Assembly: GCF_020532665.2 (NCBI RefSeq)
Contig: NZ_JAIWPG020000007.1
Location: 1 to 64,000 of the forward strand
Source of the DNA: Lelliottia sp. WAP21
GTDB taxonomy: Bacteria; Pseudomonadota; Gammaproteobacteria; Enterobacterales; Enterobacteriaceae
DNA: 64,000 nt
Direction of reading: 5' to 3'
Shown: positions 1-8,385 of the stretch, piece by piece
Layout: each line of letters starts with the position of its first letter
How positions within the stretch are numbered: position 1 is the stretch's first letter
Position numbers and translations under genes: made by a program
The notes under the pieces: model-generated
The model's input: the letters and a program-made list of their open reading frames with translations, nothing else
Told to the model about the DNA's origin: nothing
Database searches by the model: none

Positions 1-23
1 AAGGCTGCGATGGCAGCCTTTTT
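1..23. terminator. Hairpin terminator at left edge
   Basis: Perfect 8-bp inverted repeat (positions 1-8 with 13-20, loop 9-12) running into a short T-run on the plus strand. It lies just past the stop of the minus-strand channel gene and at the end of whatever lies to the left, so it may serve both directions. The left neighbour is outside the window. Confidence 0.6.
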
Positions 24-26
24 CAT

Positions 27-863
27 TTAATCAGGAAGTTCACTGCCGCAGCGATGGCAATAACGAGCATCCTCTTCGTGATTACCCTGCTGGCAATGTG
101 GACATTTGCGCTGCGACTGGCGGCTTTGAAAGGCGGCACTCATATGGGTGGTGATCAGTCCCGTTGGAATGGCAATCACCGAATAGCCAATCAGTATGAG
201 AACCGAGGCCACTATTCTGCCCAGAGGCGTGTGCGGCGTAATATCGCCATACCCTACCGTTGTGACGGTCACAATGGCCCAGTAAACCGACGCGTTTAAG
301 GTGGTAAAACCGTACGTCGGCCCTTCGATCAGATACATCATCGCCCCAAACACAATCATGACAATCGCAATAAACGAATAGAACAAAATGAGCTGGTGAC
401 GCGCACTTTTGATGGCCGTCCAGAACACCTGTAATGACGGCATAAACCGCAGCAGTTTTAACACACGAAGTACGCGAATAACGCGCATCGCTCGCCAGGC
501 AAAGACATAATTAATGCTGATTTCCGGCCAAAGCCACATGACATATAACGGCAGTATGGTGGCTAAATCGATAAATCCCCAAAAGCTAAAAACATAGCGG
601 GCAGGTTCCGGCCAGCTAAATACCCGAAGAAGATATTCCAGCGTAAAGACCAGCGTCACGACAAGTTCGAACCAGACAAAAAGATGCCATTCATCGACGG
701 TGAGATGGTATTGCGTGCCTAACCCCGATTCAATAAAGATAATAAGCACACTGAGCAGTGCGAAGAGCCCGCACAACCCTTCGACACGCCGTCCGGAACG
801 CGTATGTTGATCGAACAGAAATCTATACATCCGGTGGCGGATTAATGAGATGGATAGCGACAC
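27..863 (-). CDS. Voltage-gated potassium channel with C-terminal zinc ribbon
   Basis: A 278-residue inner-membrane protein with the six-helix Kv layout. An arginine-rich S4 voltage sensor lies at about residues 124-139 (R/K every third residue), a pore loop carries the K+ selectivity filter TVGYGD at 202-207, and an S6 helix follows at about 215-238. The tail holds two CxxC pairs (C254/C257 and C269/C272), a zinc-ribbon pattern. It differs from E. coli Kch, which is longer and has a cytoplasmic RCK domain that is absent here. The start is GTG at 863 with AGG upstream; ATG at codon 12 (position 830) is a possible alternative. It is a single gene, separated from opp by a terminator. Potassium conduction is inferred from the family and filter; the physiological role is unknown. 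Confidence 0.85.
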   Translation of the reverse strand: MSLSISLIRHRMYRFLFDQHTRSGRRVEGLCGLFALLSVLIIFIESGLGTQYHLTVDEWHLFVWFELVVTLVFTLEYLLRVFSWPEPARYVFSFWGFIDLATILPLYVMWLWPEISINYVFAWRAMRVIRVLRVLKLLRFMPSLQVFWTAIKSARHQLILFYSFIAIVMIVFGAMMYLIEGPTYGFTTLNASVYWAIVTVTTVGYGDITPHTPLGRIVASVLILIGYSVIAIPTGLITTHMSAAFQSRQSQRKCPHCQQGNHEEDARYCHRCGSELPD

Positions 864-874
864 AGTAACCTCGC

Positions 875-904
875 AAAAAAAGGGCTGACATCATGTCAGC
901 CCTT
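875..904 (-). terminator. Terminator after oppF
   Basis: GC-rich inverted repeat (about 882-903) followed on the minus strand by a run of seven T residues. It sits 4 nt past the oppF stop codon and ends the oppABCDF transcript. Confidence 0.85.
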
Positions 905-908
905 GCGA

Positions 909-1913
909 TTATAACGGGTCTACTTTCAGGCAGGAAACGGCATGTTTGAAACTGCCCTCCAGCAGTGGCCGGGTTTGCGCGCATTCCGGGCCAGCGATGG
1001 GGCAGCGCGTCCTGAATACGCAGCCCGAAGGCGGGTTAATCGGGGACGGCAACTCACCTTCCAGCAATTGTATCTGTTTGTTTTTTTCCAGATCCGGATC
1101 GGGTACCGGTACAGCCGACATCAACGCTTTGGTATAAGGATGAAGCGGGTTGTGATATACCTCATCGTACGTGCCTAGCTCAACGGCATGGCCCAGATAC
1201 ATCACCAGCACGCGGTCCGAGATATGCTTAACCACCGCCAGATCATGCGCGATGAAGATCAGTGACAACCCCATTTCCCGTTGCAGTTTCTGCAACAGAT
1301 TAACCACCTGCGCCTGAATAGACACGTCAAGCGCCGAAACAGGTTCATCACAGATAATCAGCTTCGGCTCGAGGATCAGCGCGCGGGCGATACCGATACG
1401 CTGACACTGTCCACCCGAAAATTCGTGAGGGTAGCGGTTGACCAGGTTGGGTAACAGCCCCACTTTCATCATCATCGCTTTAACGCGGTCACGAATCTCC
1501 TGACGCGGCATTTTAGGATGATAGGTGCGAAGCGGCTCCGCAATAATTTCACCGATGGTCATACGCGGGTTCAGCGAGGCCAGTGGATCCTGGAAAATCA
1601 TCTGGATATCACTGCGCACTTCGCGCCAGTCATCCGGCTTCATCCCCAGAAGATCTTTACCCAGCCAGGCGACTTTACCGTCGGTGGCCTTCACCAGCCC
1701 AATAATGGCGCGAGCAAACGTCGATTTGCCACACCCGGACTCGCCCACTACGCCCAGGGTTTCCCCTTCATACAGACGCAGCGTAACGCCATCCACGGCT
1801 TTCAACGTCTTAGGCGGCTGCCAGAACCACTGCTTACCGTCCTTAATATTAAAATGGACCTTCAGATCGGCAATTTCGAGCAGGACATTTCGTTTTTCGT
1901 CAGTGGCATTCAT
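909..1913 (-). CDS. oppF: Oligopeptide ABC transporter ATP-binding protein OppF
   Basis: One of the two ATPases that power oligopeptide import through OppBC, acting at the cytoplasmic face of the inner membrane. The protein has 334 residues, with Walker A GESGCGKST at about 57-65, an ABC signature FSGGQ, and a Walker B followed by DEPVSALD. A C-terminal oligopeptide-transporter extension holds the Cys-rich stretch CVFRTRCPIAGPEC, typical of OppD/OppF-type ATPases where it binds an Fe-S cluster or metal. Its start overlaps the oppD stop by 4 nt (ATGA), implying translational coupling. Last gene of oppABCDF. Near identity to the E. coli protein makes the call secure. Confidence 0.97.
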   Translation of the reverse strand: MNATDEKRNVLLEIADLKVHFNIKDGKQWFWQPPKTLKAVDGVTLRLYEGETLGVVGESGCGKSTFARAIIGLVKATDGKVAWLGKDLLGMKPDDWREVRSDIQMIFQDPLASLNPRMTIGEIIAEPLRTYHPKMPRQEIRDRVKAMMMKVGLLPNLVNRYPHEFSGGQCQRIGIARALILEPKLIICDEPVSALDVSIQAQVVNLLQKLQREMGLSLIFIAHDLAVVKHISDRVLVMYLGHAVELGTYDEVYHNPLHPYTKALMSAVPVPDPDLEKNKQIQLLEGELPSPINPPSGCVFRTRCPIAGPECAQTRPLLEGSFKHAVSCLKVDPL

Positions 1914-2923
1914 ACCAGCTCCTCCAGCGGCTTAAAGCAGGCGCGCAGACGGCCTGGGGCAAACTCTTCTAACGGGGGAGCCGAATTGCAGACAGGCATT
2001 GCATGCTGGCAACGCGGCTGGAAAGGACACCCTTTTGGCAGACGCAGCAGGTTTGGCGGGTTGCCTGGAATGGTGAGCAGCGATTCGCCTTCTGCATCAA
2101 GACGCGGAACAGCATTCAGCAAACCAATAGAATAAGGATGCGCCGGATGGTAGAACACGTCCCGGGCCTTGCCGTATTCCATGGTGCGTCCCGCATACAT
2201 GACCAGCACTTTATCGCAGATCCCGGCAACCACGCCGAGGTCGTGGGTAATCATAATAATGGCCGTATTGAATTCACGCTTAAGTTCATTCAACAGGGTC
2301 ATAATTTGCGCCTGAACGGTAACGTCCAGCGCCGTCGTAGGTTCATCGGCAATCAGCAACTTCGGCCTGCACAGCAATGCCATGGCGATCATCACGCGTT
2401 GACGCATCCCGCCGGAGAATTCATGCGGGAACATTCGCATACGCTTGCGCGCTTCCGGCATTTTGACCGCGTCGAGCATTTTGACCGACTCTTCGAAGGC
2501 TTCCGCCTTGCCCATGCCTTTGTGCAGCATAAGCACTTCCATTAACTGCTCACCTGCCCGCATATACGGGTTCAGCGAGGTCATGGGATCCTGGAAAATC
2601 ATCGATATCTGCTCGGCGCGGAGCTTGTTCAGCTCATGCTCGGGCAGGTTCAGAATTTCTCTTCCGTTGAAGTTTGCCGAGCCGCCGATACGGCCATTTT
2701 GTGCCAGCAATCCCATCAGCGCAAAAGCGGTTTGTGATTTACCCGACCCAGACTCCCCCACAATGCCCAGCGTTTCACCGGCACGAAGGTTGAAGTTCAA
2801 ATCGTTGACCGCCGTGACATCACCATCAGGTGTGTTAAAGGTGACACGGAGGTCTTTTACGTCCAGCAGGATTTTATCTTGCTGTTGCACCTGCGGCGCA
2901 GTTGCCGTTTCAATAATCGTCAT
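1910..2923 (-). CDS. oppD: Oligopeptide ABC transporter ATP-binding protein OppD
   Basis: The second ATPase of the oligopeptide permease, pairing with OppF. It has 337 residues, with Walker A GESGSGKSQ at about 56-64, an FSGGMRQRV signature, DEPTTALDVT after Walker B, and the C-terminal Cys-containing oligopeptide domain (CPFQPRCQHAMPVC). It starts 11 nt after the oppC stop and overlaps oppF by 4 nt, so it is inside the operon. Imported oligopeptides serve as nutrients and in cell-wall peptide recycling. Confidence 0.97.
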   Translation of the reverse strand: MTIIETATAPQVQQQDKILLDVKDLRVTFNTPDGDVTAVNDLNFNLRAGETLGIVGESGSGKSQTAFALMGLLAQNGRIGGSANFNGREILNLPEHELNKLRAEQISMIFQDPMTSLNPYMRAGEQLMEVLMLHKGMGKAEAFEESVKMLDAVKMPEARKRMRMFPHEFSGGMRQRVMIAMALLCRPKLLIADEPTTALDVTVQAQIMTLLNELKREFNTAIIMITHDLGVVAGICDKVLVMYAGRTMEYGKARDVFYHPAHPYSIGLLNAVPRLDAEGESLLTIPGNPPNLLRLPKGCPFQPRCQHAMPVCNSAPPLEEFAPGRLRACFKPLEELV

Positions 2924-2934
2924 GACGGCACTCC

Positions 2935-3843
2935 TTAACGGTCTTTCGGGTCGAGGGCATCACGCAGGCCATCGCCGATAAAGTTGAAACAAAACAGGGT
3001 GACCACCAGGAAGCCTGCCGGGAACAGAAGCAGCCACGGAGAAACTTCCATTGAGTTCGCGCCATCACTCAGTAACGCTCCCCAGCTGCTCAGAGGCTCT
3101 TGTGTGCCAAGGCCCAGGAAGCTCAGGAAGGATTCGAACAGGATCATGCTTGGCACCAGCAGTGAGGCATAAACCACCACCACGCCCAGTACGTTTGGCA
3201 CGATATGGCGGATGACGATACCACCCGTGGAGACCCCACCTACCTGCGCGGCTTCAATAAACTCTTTACGTTTCAGGCTGAGGGTCTGACCACGCACAAT
3301 ACGCGCCATATCCAGCCAAGAGACCATCCCGATTGCCACGAAGATCAACAGGATATTCTGGCCGAAGAAGGTCACCAGCAGAATCACGAAGAACATGAAC
3401 GGGAAGGAGTTGAGGATCTCCAGCAGACGCATCATGACGGAGTCGACTTTTCCGCCCAGATAGCCTGATAGTGAACCGTAAAGTGTACCCAGAATCACCG
3501 CGACGAACGCCGCCGCAATGCCGACCATCAGAGAGATACGGCCACCAATGGCGACGCGCACCAGCAGGTCACGACCCGAGGAATCGGTACCAAAATAGTG
3601 GCCCGATACCATGTCGGGCGCGCTGGACATCATGCCCCAGTCGGTATCGTAATAACTGAATTGCGACAGCATCGGTGCGAGCGTCACAAACAGCGCAATG
3701 ATGATTAAAACCACCAGGCTGGTGACGGCCGCACGGTTATGCATAAAGCGACGCCGGGCATCCTGCCAAAGGCTGCGGCCTTCGACTTCAAGCTTTTCAC
3801 TGAAGTTTTCCAGCGCCTCGCTGTTTTTCTTACTCAACATCAT
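2935..3843 (-). CDS. oppC: Oligopeptide ABC transporter permease OppC
   Basis: Inner-membrane permease subunit that forms the translocation channel with OppB. The start is set at the ATG of MMLSKKNSEALENF (position 3843), giving 302 residues, the E. coli length, with GGAG upstream. The reading frame stays open 18 codons further upstream, but those codons lie over the end of oppB and have no counterpart in E. coli. Six hydrophobic segments and the EAA loop (EFIEAAQVGG) that docks on the ATPases are visible. The gap to oppB is 13 nt. Confidence 0.96.
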   Translation of the reverse strand: MMLSKKNSEALENFSEKLEVEGRSLWQDARRRFMHNRAAVTSLVVLIIIALFVTLAPMLSQFSYYDTDWGMMSSAPDMVSGHYFGTDSSGRDLLVRVAIGGRISLMVGIAAAFVAVILGTLYGSLSGYLGGKVDSVMMRLLEILNSFPFMFFVILLVTFFGQNILLIFVAIGMVSWLDMARIVRGQTLSLKRKEFIEAAQVGGVSTGGIVIRHIVPNVLGVVVVYASLLVPSMILFESFLSFLGLGTQEPLSSWGALLSDGANSMEVSPWLLLFPAGFLVVTLFCFNFIGDGLRDALDPKDR

Positions 3844-3856
3844 GGCGTGCTCCAGT

Positions 3857-4777
3857 TTAATAGCGAATTTTCGGGTCGATGACGGCATACAACACATCGA
3901 CGATGGCGTTAAAGAGAATGGTCAGGGCCCCTACCAGAATCGTCAGGCTCAGCACCAGTGAGTAGTCACGGTTTAATGCGCCGTTAACAAACAACTGGCC
4001 GATACCCGGCAAACCGTAGATGGTTTCGATAACCATTGAGCCGGTGATTATCCCGACGAAAGCCGGACCCATATAGGAGAGCACCGGTAACAGTGCAGGC
4101 TTTAACGCATGGCGGAAGATGATCCGGCGCATCGGCAGCCCTTTCGCGCGGGCTGTGCGGATGAAGTTGGAATGCAACACCTCAATCATTGAGCCACGCG
4201 TGATACGCGCAATACTGGCGATATAGGCCAGCGAGAGCGCCACCATCGGCAAAATCATAAACTTGAGCGCCCCACCGTTCCAGCCGCCCCCGGGCAGCCA
4301 TTTCAGGGTAATCGCAAATATCATGACCAGTAGCGGTGCGACCACGAAACTGGGTATGACAACCCCGGTCATGGCGATCCCCATGACGGTATAGTCCCAT
4401 CGCGTATTTTGCTTAAGCGCGGCGATGACCCCGGCGGTGACCCCCAGCACAACCGCCAGTATAAAGGCCGCAGCACCCAATTTAGCCGATACCGGGAAGC
4501 TTGATGCGACCAGGTCATTGACGGAGTAGTCTTTATATTTGAATGACGGTCCAAAATCGCCGTGTGCCAGCTGTTTCAGATAGTTGAAATACTGGGTGGA
4601 GATTGGATCGTTTAAATGATATTTCGCCTCTATGTTCGCCATGACTTCTGGCGGGAGCGTACGTTCACCGGTAAAGGGGCTTCCCGGTGCAAGACGCATC
4701 ATGAAGAAGGAAATCGTAATCAGAATAAATAGCGTTGGAATCGCTTCAAGACAGCGACGTAGGATAAATTTCAACAT
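3857..4777 (-). CDS. oppB: Oligopeptide ABC transporter permease OppB
   Basis: Inner-membrane permease subunit of 306 residues, the E. coli length. An N-terminal membrane anchor (MLKFILRRCLEAIPTLFILI) is followed by a periplasmic loop, further hydrophobic helices, and an EAA-type cytoplasmic loop (FIRTARAKGLPMRRIIFRHA) that contacts OppD/OppF. It is separated from oppA by 84 nt holding a strong hairpin. That fits the known pattern in which the periplasmic binding protein is made in large excess over the membrane components. Confidence 0.96.
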   Translation of the reverse strand: MLKFILRRCLEAIPTLFILITISFFMMRLAPGSPFTGERTLPPEVMANIEAKYHLNDPISTQYFNYLKQLAHGDFGPSFKYKDYSVNDLVASSFPVSAKLGAAAFILAVVLGVTAGVIAALKQNTRWDYTVMGIAMTGVVIPSFVVAPLLVMIFAITLKWLPGGGWNGGALKFMILPMVALSLAYIASIARITRGSMIEVLHSNFIRTARAKGLPMRRIIFRHALKPALLPVLSYMGPAFVGIITGSMVIETIYGLPGIGQLFVNGALNRDYSLVLSLTILVGALTILFNAIVDVLYAVIDPKIRY

Positions 4778-4828
4778 TGCCCGTACCTTCTGGCGTGTGC
4801 CTATATAATGTGACGTTGATTAGACACC

Positions 4829-4852
4829 GTGGGGCGGGTCAGCCCGCCCCAC
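4829..4852 (-). promoter_or_regulatory. oppA-oppB intercistronic hairpin
   Basis: Perfect 10-bp inverted repeat (4829-4838 with 4843-4852, four-base loop) between the oppA stop and the oppB start. No T-run follows it, so it is not a standard intrinsic terminator. It more likely protects the upstream oppA message or attenuates read-through, giving more OppA than OppBCDF. That role is inferred. Confidence 0.6.
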
Positions 4853-4861
4853 TCATTGCCA

Positions 4862-6493
4862 TTAATGCTTGATAATATACAAGTTTTTAACGTAAATATT
4901 ATCCAACGGGTCTTTACCGGTATAACCACCCACCCACGGTTTTACCAGACGGGCGTTAACGTAGTAATAAACCGGAACGATCGCGGAATCTTTATCCAGC
5001 TGTTGCTCAGCTTTTGCATACAGCACTGAGCGCTGTGCATCGTCTGTTGCTTGCAGGGTATCGCCGATCAGCTTGTCAAACTCAGCGCTCTTATAGTGCG
5101 CGGTGTTGTTAGAACTGTCGCTAAGCATCGTGTTCAGGAAGGAAGTCGGTTCGTTATAGTCCGCACACCAGCCAGCACGCGCAACGTCAAAGGTGCCCTG
5201 ATGACGGCTGTCCAGGAAGGTTTTCCACTCCTGGTTTTCCAGCTTCACGTTCACACCCAGGTTCTTTTTCCAGATGGACGAGACGGCGATAGCCAGTTTT
5301 TTATGCAAATCGGACGTGTTGTACAGCAGGCTGAAGGTCAGCGGCTTGTCGGCGGTATAGCCCGCTTCTGCCAGCAGTTTCTTGGCTTCTTCGTTACGTT
5401 TTTCCTGTGACCATTTGAACCACTCTGGTTCGGTCAGTTTTGCACCGTCGGTATATGGTGGCGTGTAGCTGTAAGCTGGCAGGTCACCCTGATTCTTGAC
5501 CTTATTCACGATGATATCGCGATCCAGTGCCAGTTTGAGCGCGGTACGTACACGAACATCGGTGAACGGCGCTTTCTGGTTGTTGATTTCGTAATAATAA
5601 GTACAGAGATACGGATCGACGTGGACTTCGGTCGGAATCTCTTTTTTCAGTTTCTGGAATAACTCAATCGGCATGTTGTTATAGGTCATGTCGATTTCGC
5701 CGCTGCGGTAGCGGTTAACATCAGTCACTTCAGAGGAGATTGGCAGATAGGTCACCTGGTTAATCACGGTCTTCGCGTTGTCCCAGTACTGGGTATTACG
5801 CTCCAGATCCATACGTTCGTTAACCACCCAGGCTTTCAGTTTATAAGCACCGTTGGTCACGATATTGGCAGGCTGGGTCCATTTTTCACCAAATTTCTCT
5901 ACAGCGGCTTTTGGCACTGGGGAAACGGATGGGTGTACCAGCAGTTTATAGAAATACGGAACCGGCTCGCTCAGCGTCACTTCGAATGTATTATCATCGA
6001 TCGCCTTTACGCCCAGATCGGTAACAGGTTTTTTGCCCGTGATGATGTCATCAATATTGGCAATGTGACCATATTGCAGATAGCTCGCATACGGGGAAGC
6101 CGTATTTGGATTCGCCAGACGCTGCCAGCTATAGACGAAATCATGTGCGGTGACCGGAGAACCATCGGACCATTTCGCGTCCTTACGTAAATGGAAAGTC
6201 CAGACTTTAAAATCTTTATTTTCCCACTTTTCAGCGACACCTGGCGCTGGATGTCCATCAACATCGGTGACCAGCAGACCTTCGAACAGATCGCGGTTAA
6301 CGTTTGATTCAGGAACACCTTCAATTTTGTGCGGATCCAGAGACTGAACCTCTGCACCGTTATTACGAACCAGCGTTTGCTTCTCCGCCAGCTGAACACC
6401 CGCAGGCACGTCTGCAGCCATTGCTACGTTACCCGCGATTAGCGCAGTTAAAATTCCCGCCGCTATCAGATTTTTTTTTGTGATGATGGACAT
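4862..6493 (-). CDS. oppA: Periplasmic oligopeptide-binding protein OppA
   Basis: Captures peptides of roughly 2-5 residues in the periplasm and delivers them to OppBCDF. It has 543 residues with a clear Sec signal (KK near the N-terminus, a hydrophobic core, cleavage after AMA at about residue 26), followed by an SBP family 5 (extracellular solute-binding) fold. First gene of the operon, with GGAG at 6504-6507 upstream of the start. The start region carries a CA-rich stretch expected to pair with the sRNA GcvB. Called from full-length resemblance to E. coli OppA. Confidence 0.97.
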   Translation of the reverse strand: MSIITKKNLIAAGILTALIAGNVAMAADVPAGVQLAEKQTLVRNNGAEVQSLDPHKIEGVPESNVNRDLFEGLLVTDVDGHPAPGVAEKWENKDFKVWTFHLRKDAKWSDGSPVTAHDFVYSWQRLANPNTASPYASYLQYGHIANIDDIITGKKPVTDLGVKAIDDNTFEVTLSEPVPYFYKLLVHPSVSPVPKAAVEKFGEKWTQPANIVTNGAYKLKAWVVNERMDLERNTQYWDNAKTVINQVTYLPISSEVTDVNRYRSGEIDMTYNNMPIELFQKLKKEIPTEVHVDPYLCTYYYEINNQKAPFTDVRVRTALKLALDRDIIVNKVKNQGDLPAYSYTPPYTDGAKLTEPEWFKWSQEKRNEEAKKLLAEAGYTADKPLTFSLLYNTSDLHKKLAIAVSSIWKKNLGVNVKLENQEWKTFLDSRHQGTFDVARAGWCADYNEPTSFLNTMLSDSSNNTAHYKSAEFDKLIGDTLQATDDAQRSVLYAKAEQQLDKDSAIVPVYYYVNARLVKPWVGGYTGKDPLDNIYVKNLYIIKH

Positions 6494-6508
6494 TGTGTTG
6501 GTACTCCA
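6488..6508 (-). promoter_or_regulatory. oppA ribosome binding site and probable GcvB sRNA target
   Basis: On the minus strand the translation start reads GGAGTACCAACACAATG. The CA-rich ACCAACACAAT between the Shine-Dalgarno sequence and the start codon matches the kind of sequence bound by the G/U-rich R1 seed of GcvB, and oppA is an established GcvB target in Salmonella and E. coli. Pairing here would block ribosome loading. The sRNA gene itself is not in this window. Confidence 0.6.
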
Positions 6509-7260
6509 CTCATTATAATTACTGGTTTTTACCAGCCTGTTTAATTCCCCTTTGGGGTTCCTGACAACGTAGGAGTTTATGCTGCTGTCAGGCTCTTTTA
6601 CTGCTTGCTATCACCGACTTTATATTACCGGCGACTCGTTTGGTCACCTTGCGTCGATTCTTCACGCCTCCCCCTGTCAGAGGTGCGTATTGTTATGTAC
6701 AGACGAAAATCGCAAACGAAAATGATTCTCATCTTTCTGGTTAATCCTGAAAATATAAGGCCGGAAAGTACCAAATGGCTTAATTTCGCGCCAATACATT
6801 TTGCAAATTTGTTAAGCAATTCTCTTTTACGGTGAATACCGTTTCGGTGAGGGCGGCCTTGCCAGCCATCAAACACCCGGCTAAACCCCGTATATTCAAT
6901 GTGATAGAGAGAAACATCTCCGTCAGCGCGTCACTGCGCTATCATCGGTTGGTTTTTGTACAAAAAATTAACATTCGATTATTATTTAGCACATTCATCT
7001 AGGGGAATGTTGAAATTACTAATAACATTTCGGTTATCTGACGGCAAGCCCCAGAGTATCGTGTGAGTAAAATAACAGAGCGATTGCGCGGAATGTGTTC
7101 AGGCGGGGAAAGGTGTTAATTCTAATCTATTGATATTTCACCAAATTAGGAAACCAGCGGTTTTTATTATGTCTTGTGATCTTTTCAACTTTATTTATAT
7201 GATTTGCTAATAATAACGTGATTCGGCGGAGCACAGGGCTCCGCGCTTTCACATGAAGGC
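6494..7260. other. oppA leader/promoter region, non-coding
   Basis: 767 nt between ychE and oppA without a credible gene. Two overlapping short frames (6605-6835 plus, 6625-6876 minus) lack a ribosome binding site and family features. The region holds the oppA promoter and leader, is AT-rich around 6950-7220, and has a GC-rich hairpin at 7226-7244 past the ychE stop (7-bp stem, no T-run). A similarly long gap is found here in E. coli. Confidence 0.5.
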
Positions 7261-7908
7261 TTAGCTAAGCAAGCCGGGGAAAATACTTTTAAGCCCGGTG
7301 ACGATAAATTCTATACCGAGGGCCATCAGTAATAACCCCATAATACGTGTAATAACGTTAATGCCCGTCTGGCCCAGCAGGCGAACCAACCACGGCGCAA
7401 TGCGGAAAAGCCCCCAACAGCACAAGGCAAAAAGCACTATGGCAACGGAAAAGCCAATAAGATGCATCAGGCTGTGATAGCGTGTTCCCCACACAATCGT
7501 CGAACTGATTGCTCCAGGTCCGGCCATAAGAGGTAAAGCCAGGGGTACAACACCAATACTCTCACGTACGGCGGTCTCTGATTTTTCCTGCTTGTTCTGT
7601 TTATCCTCTCCGAGCTTACCGCTGATCATCGACATGGCAATAGTCACCACCAGAATCCCGCCAGCGATACGGAACGAGTCTATGGAGATGCCAAAAATTT
7701 GCAGAATCGAGTCACCCAGATAAAGCGACGTCAGGAGAATAATCGCGACCGACAGGTTTGCCGTCAGGTTTGTTTTATTTCGGGCAACTGCCGTCTGGTA
7801 ACTGGTCATACTAATGAAAACCGGAATAATTCCGACCGGGTTCACCAGGGCGAACAAACCGATAAAAAATTTAAAATAAGTCGAAAAATCAAAGAGCAAT
7901 GGGGTCAC
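7261..7908 (-). CDS. ychE: MarC-family membrane protein YchE
   Basis: A 215-residue polytopic inner-membrane protein of the MarC family (UPF0056), the same length as E. coli YchE. Six hydrophobic segments are visible, with the family landmarks GLFALVNPVGIIPVF near the N-terminus and PLALPLMAGPGAISS in the middle. Function is not established for the family; the old link of MarC to multiple antibiotic resistance was not upheld. It is transcribed away from adhE and toward oppA. Confidence 0.93.
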   Translation of the reverse strand: MTPLLFDFSTYFKFFIGLFALVNPVGIIPVFISMTSYQTAVARNKTNLTANLSVAIILLTSLYLGDSILQIFGISIDSFRIAGGILVVTIAMSMISGKLGEDKQNKQEKSETAVRESIGVVPLALPLMAGPGAISSTIVWGTRYHSLMHLIGFSVAIVLFALCCWGLFRIAPWLVRLLGQTGINVITRIMGLLLMALGIEFIVTGLKSIFPGLLS

Positions 7909-8385
7909 AGTTAGCTCCGAAAATTAACAAGGCCCGTTTAGCATGAAAAAGGGAGTAAATTCGCGCTGAAGATACGCTTTTTATCAGCACACTTCACCAG
8001 AAATCTGTGGCTAATCGCGACGACATAAACGTGTTAACCATTTGTAGAATCATTGCATGCTAAAACACCTTTACTTTTGTAATTAATTAACACTTGCATT
8101 AAGTAGAGAAAATAAGCCTGCTGAAAGGTGTCAGCTTATGAGAAAATTGATGCAGATCATGTTTTCCGTACTCAGAAGTGAGTAATCTTGATGACACTGA
8201 AAGGGAGATCAGACGTCTAAAAAGGATGATGCTAAGGTAAGGCTCTTTTAGTAAATTAGTGTACAGTAACATGCAGTAACCCTTTGTTTTAGTGCGTCTT
8301 ACCCAAGGGCACCCTGCTTGACTATACTGTTGTCGTATTGAACGCTGGTTTACTAAAAGAGTTTAAACATTATCAGGAGAGCATT
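7909..8385 (+). promoter_or_regulatory. ychE-adhE intergenic control region with candidate Cra box
   Basis: 477 nt between divergent ychE and adhE without genes. It contains a palindrome, GCTGAAAGGTGTCAGC (8120-8135), resembling a Cra (FruR) operator; Cra is a known adhE regulator in E. coli. A TATACT at 8323-8328 could be a -10 element but lacks a good -35. The long leader fits E. coli adhE, where an upstream transcript needs RNase III processing for translation. The operator call rests on motif resemblance only. Confidence 0.45.

Noticed and set aside
6715-6740. Fur-box-like AATGATTCTCATCTT upstream of oppA
   Set aside because: Only a partial match to the 19-bp Fur consensus, and opp is not known to be iron-regulated; too weak to annotate.
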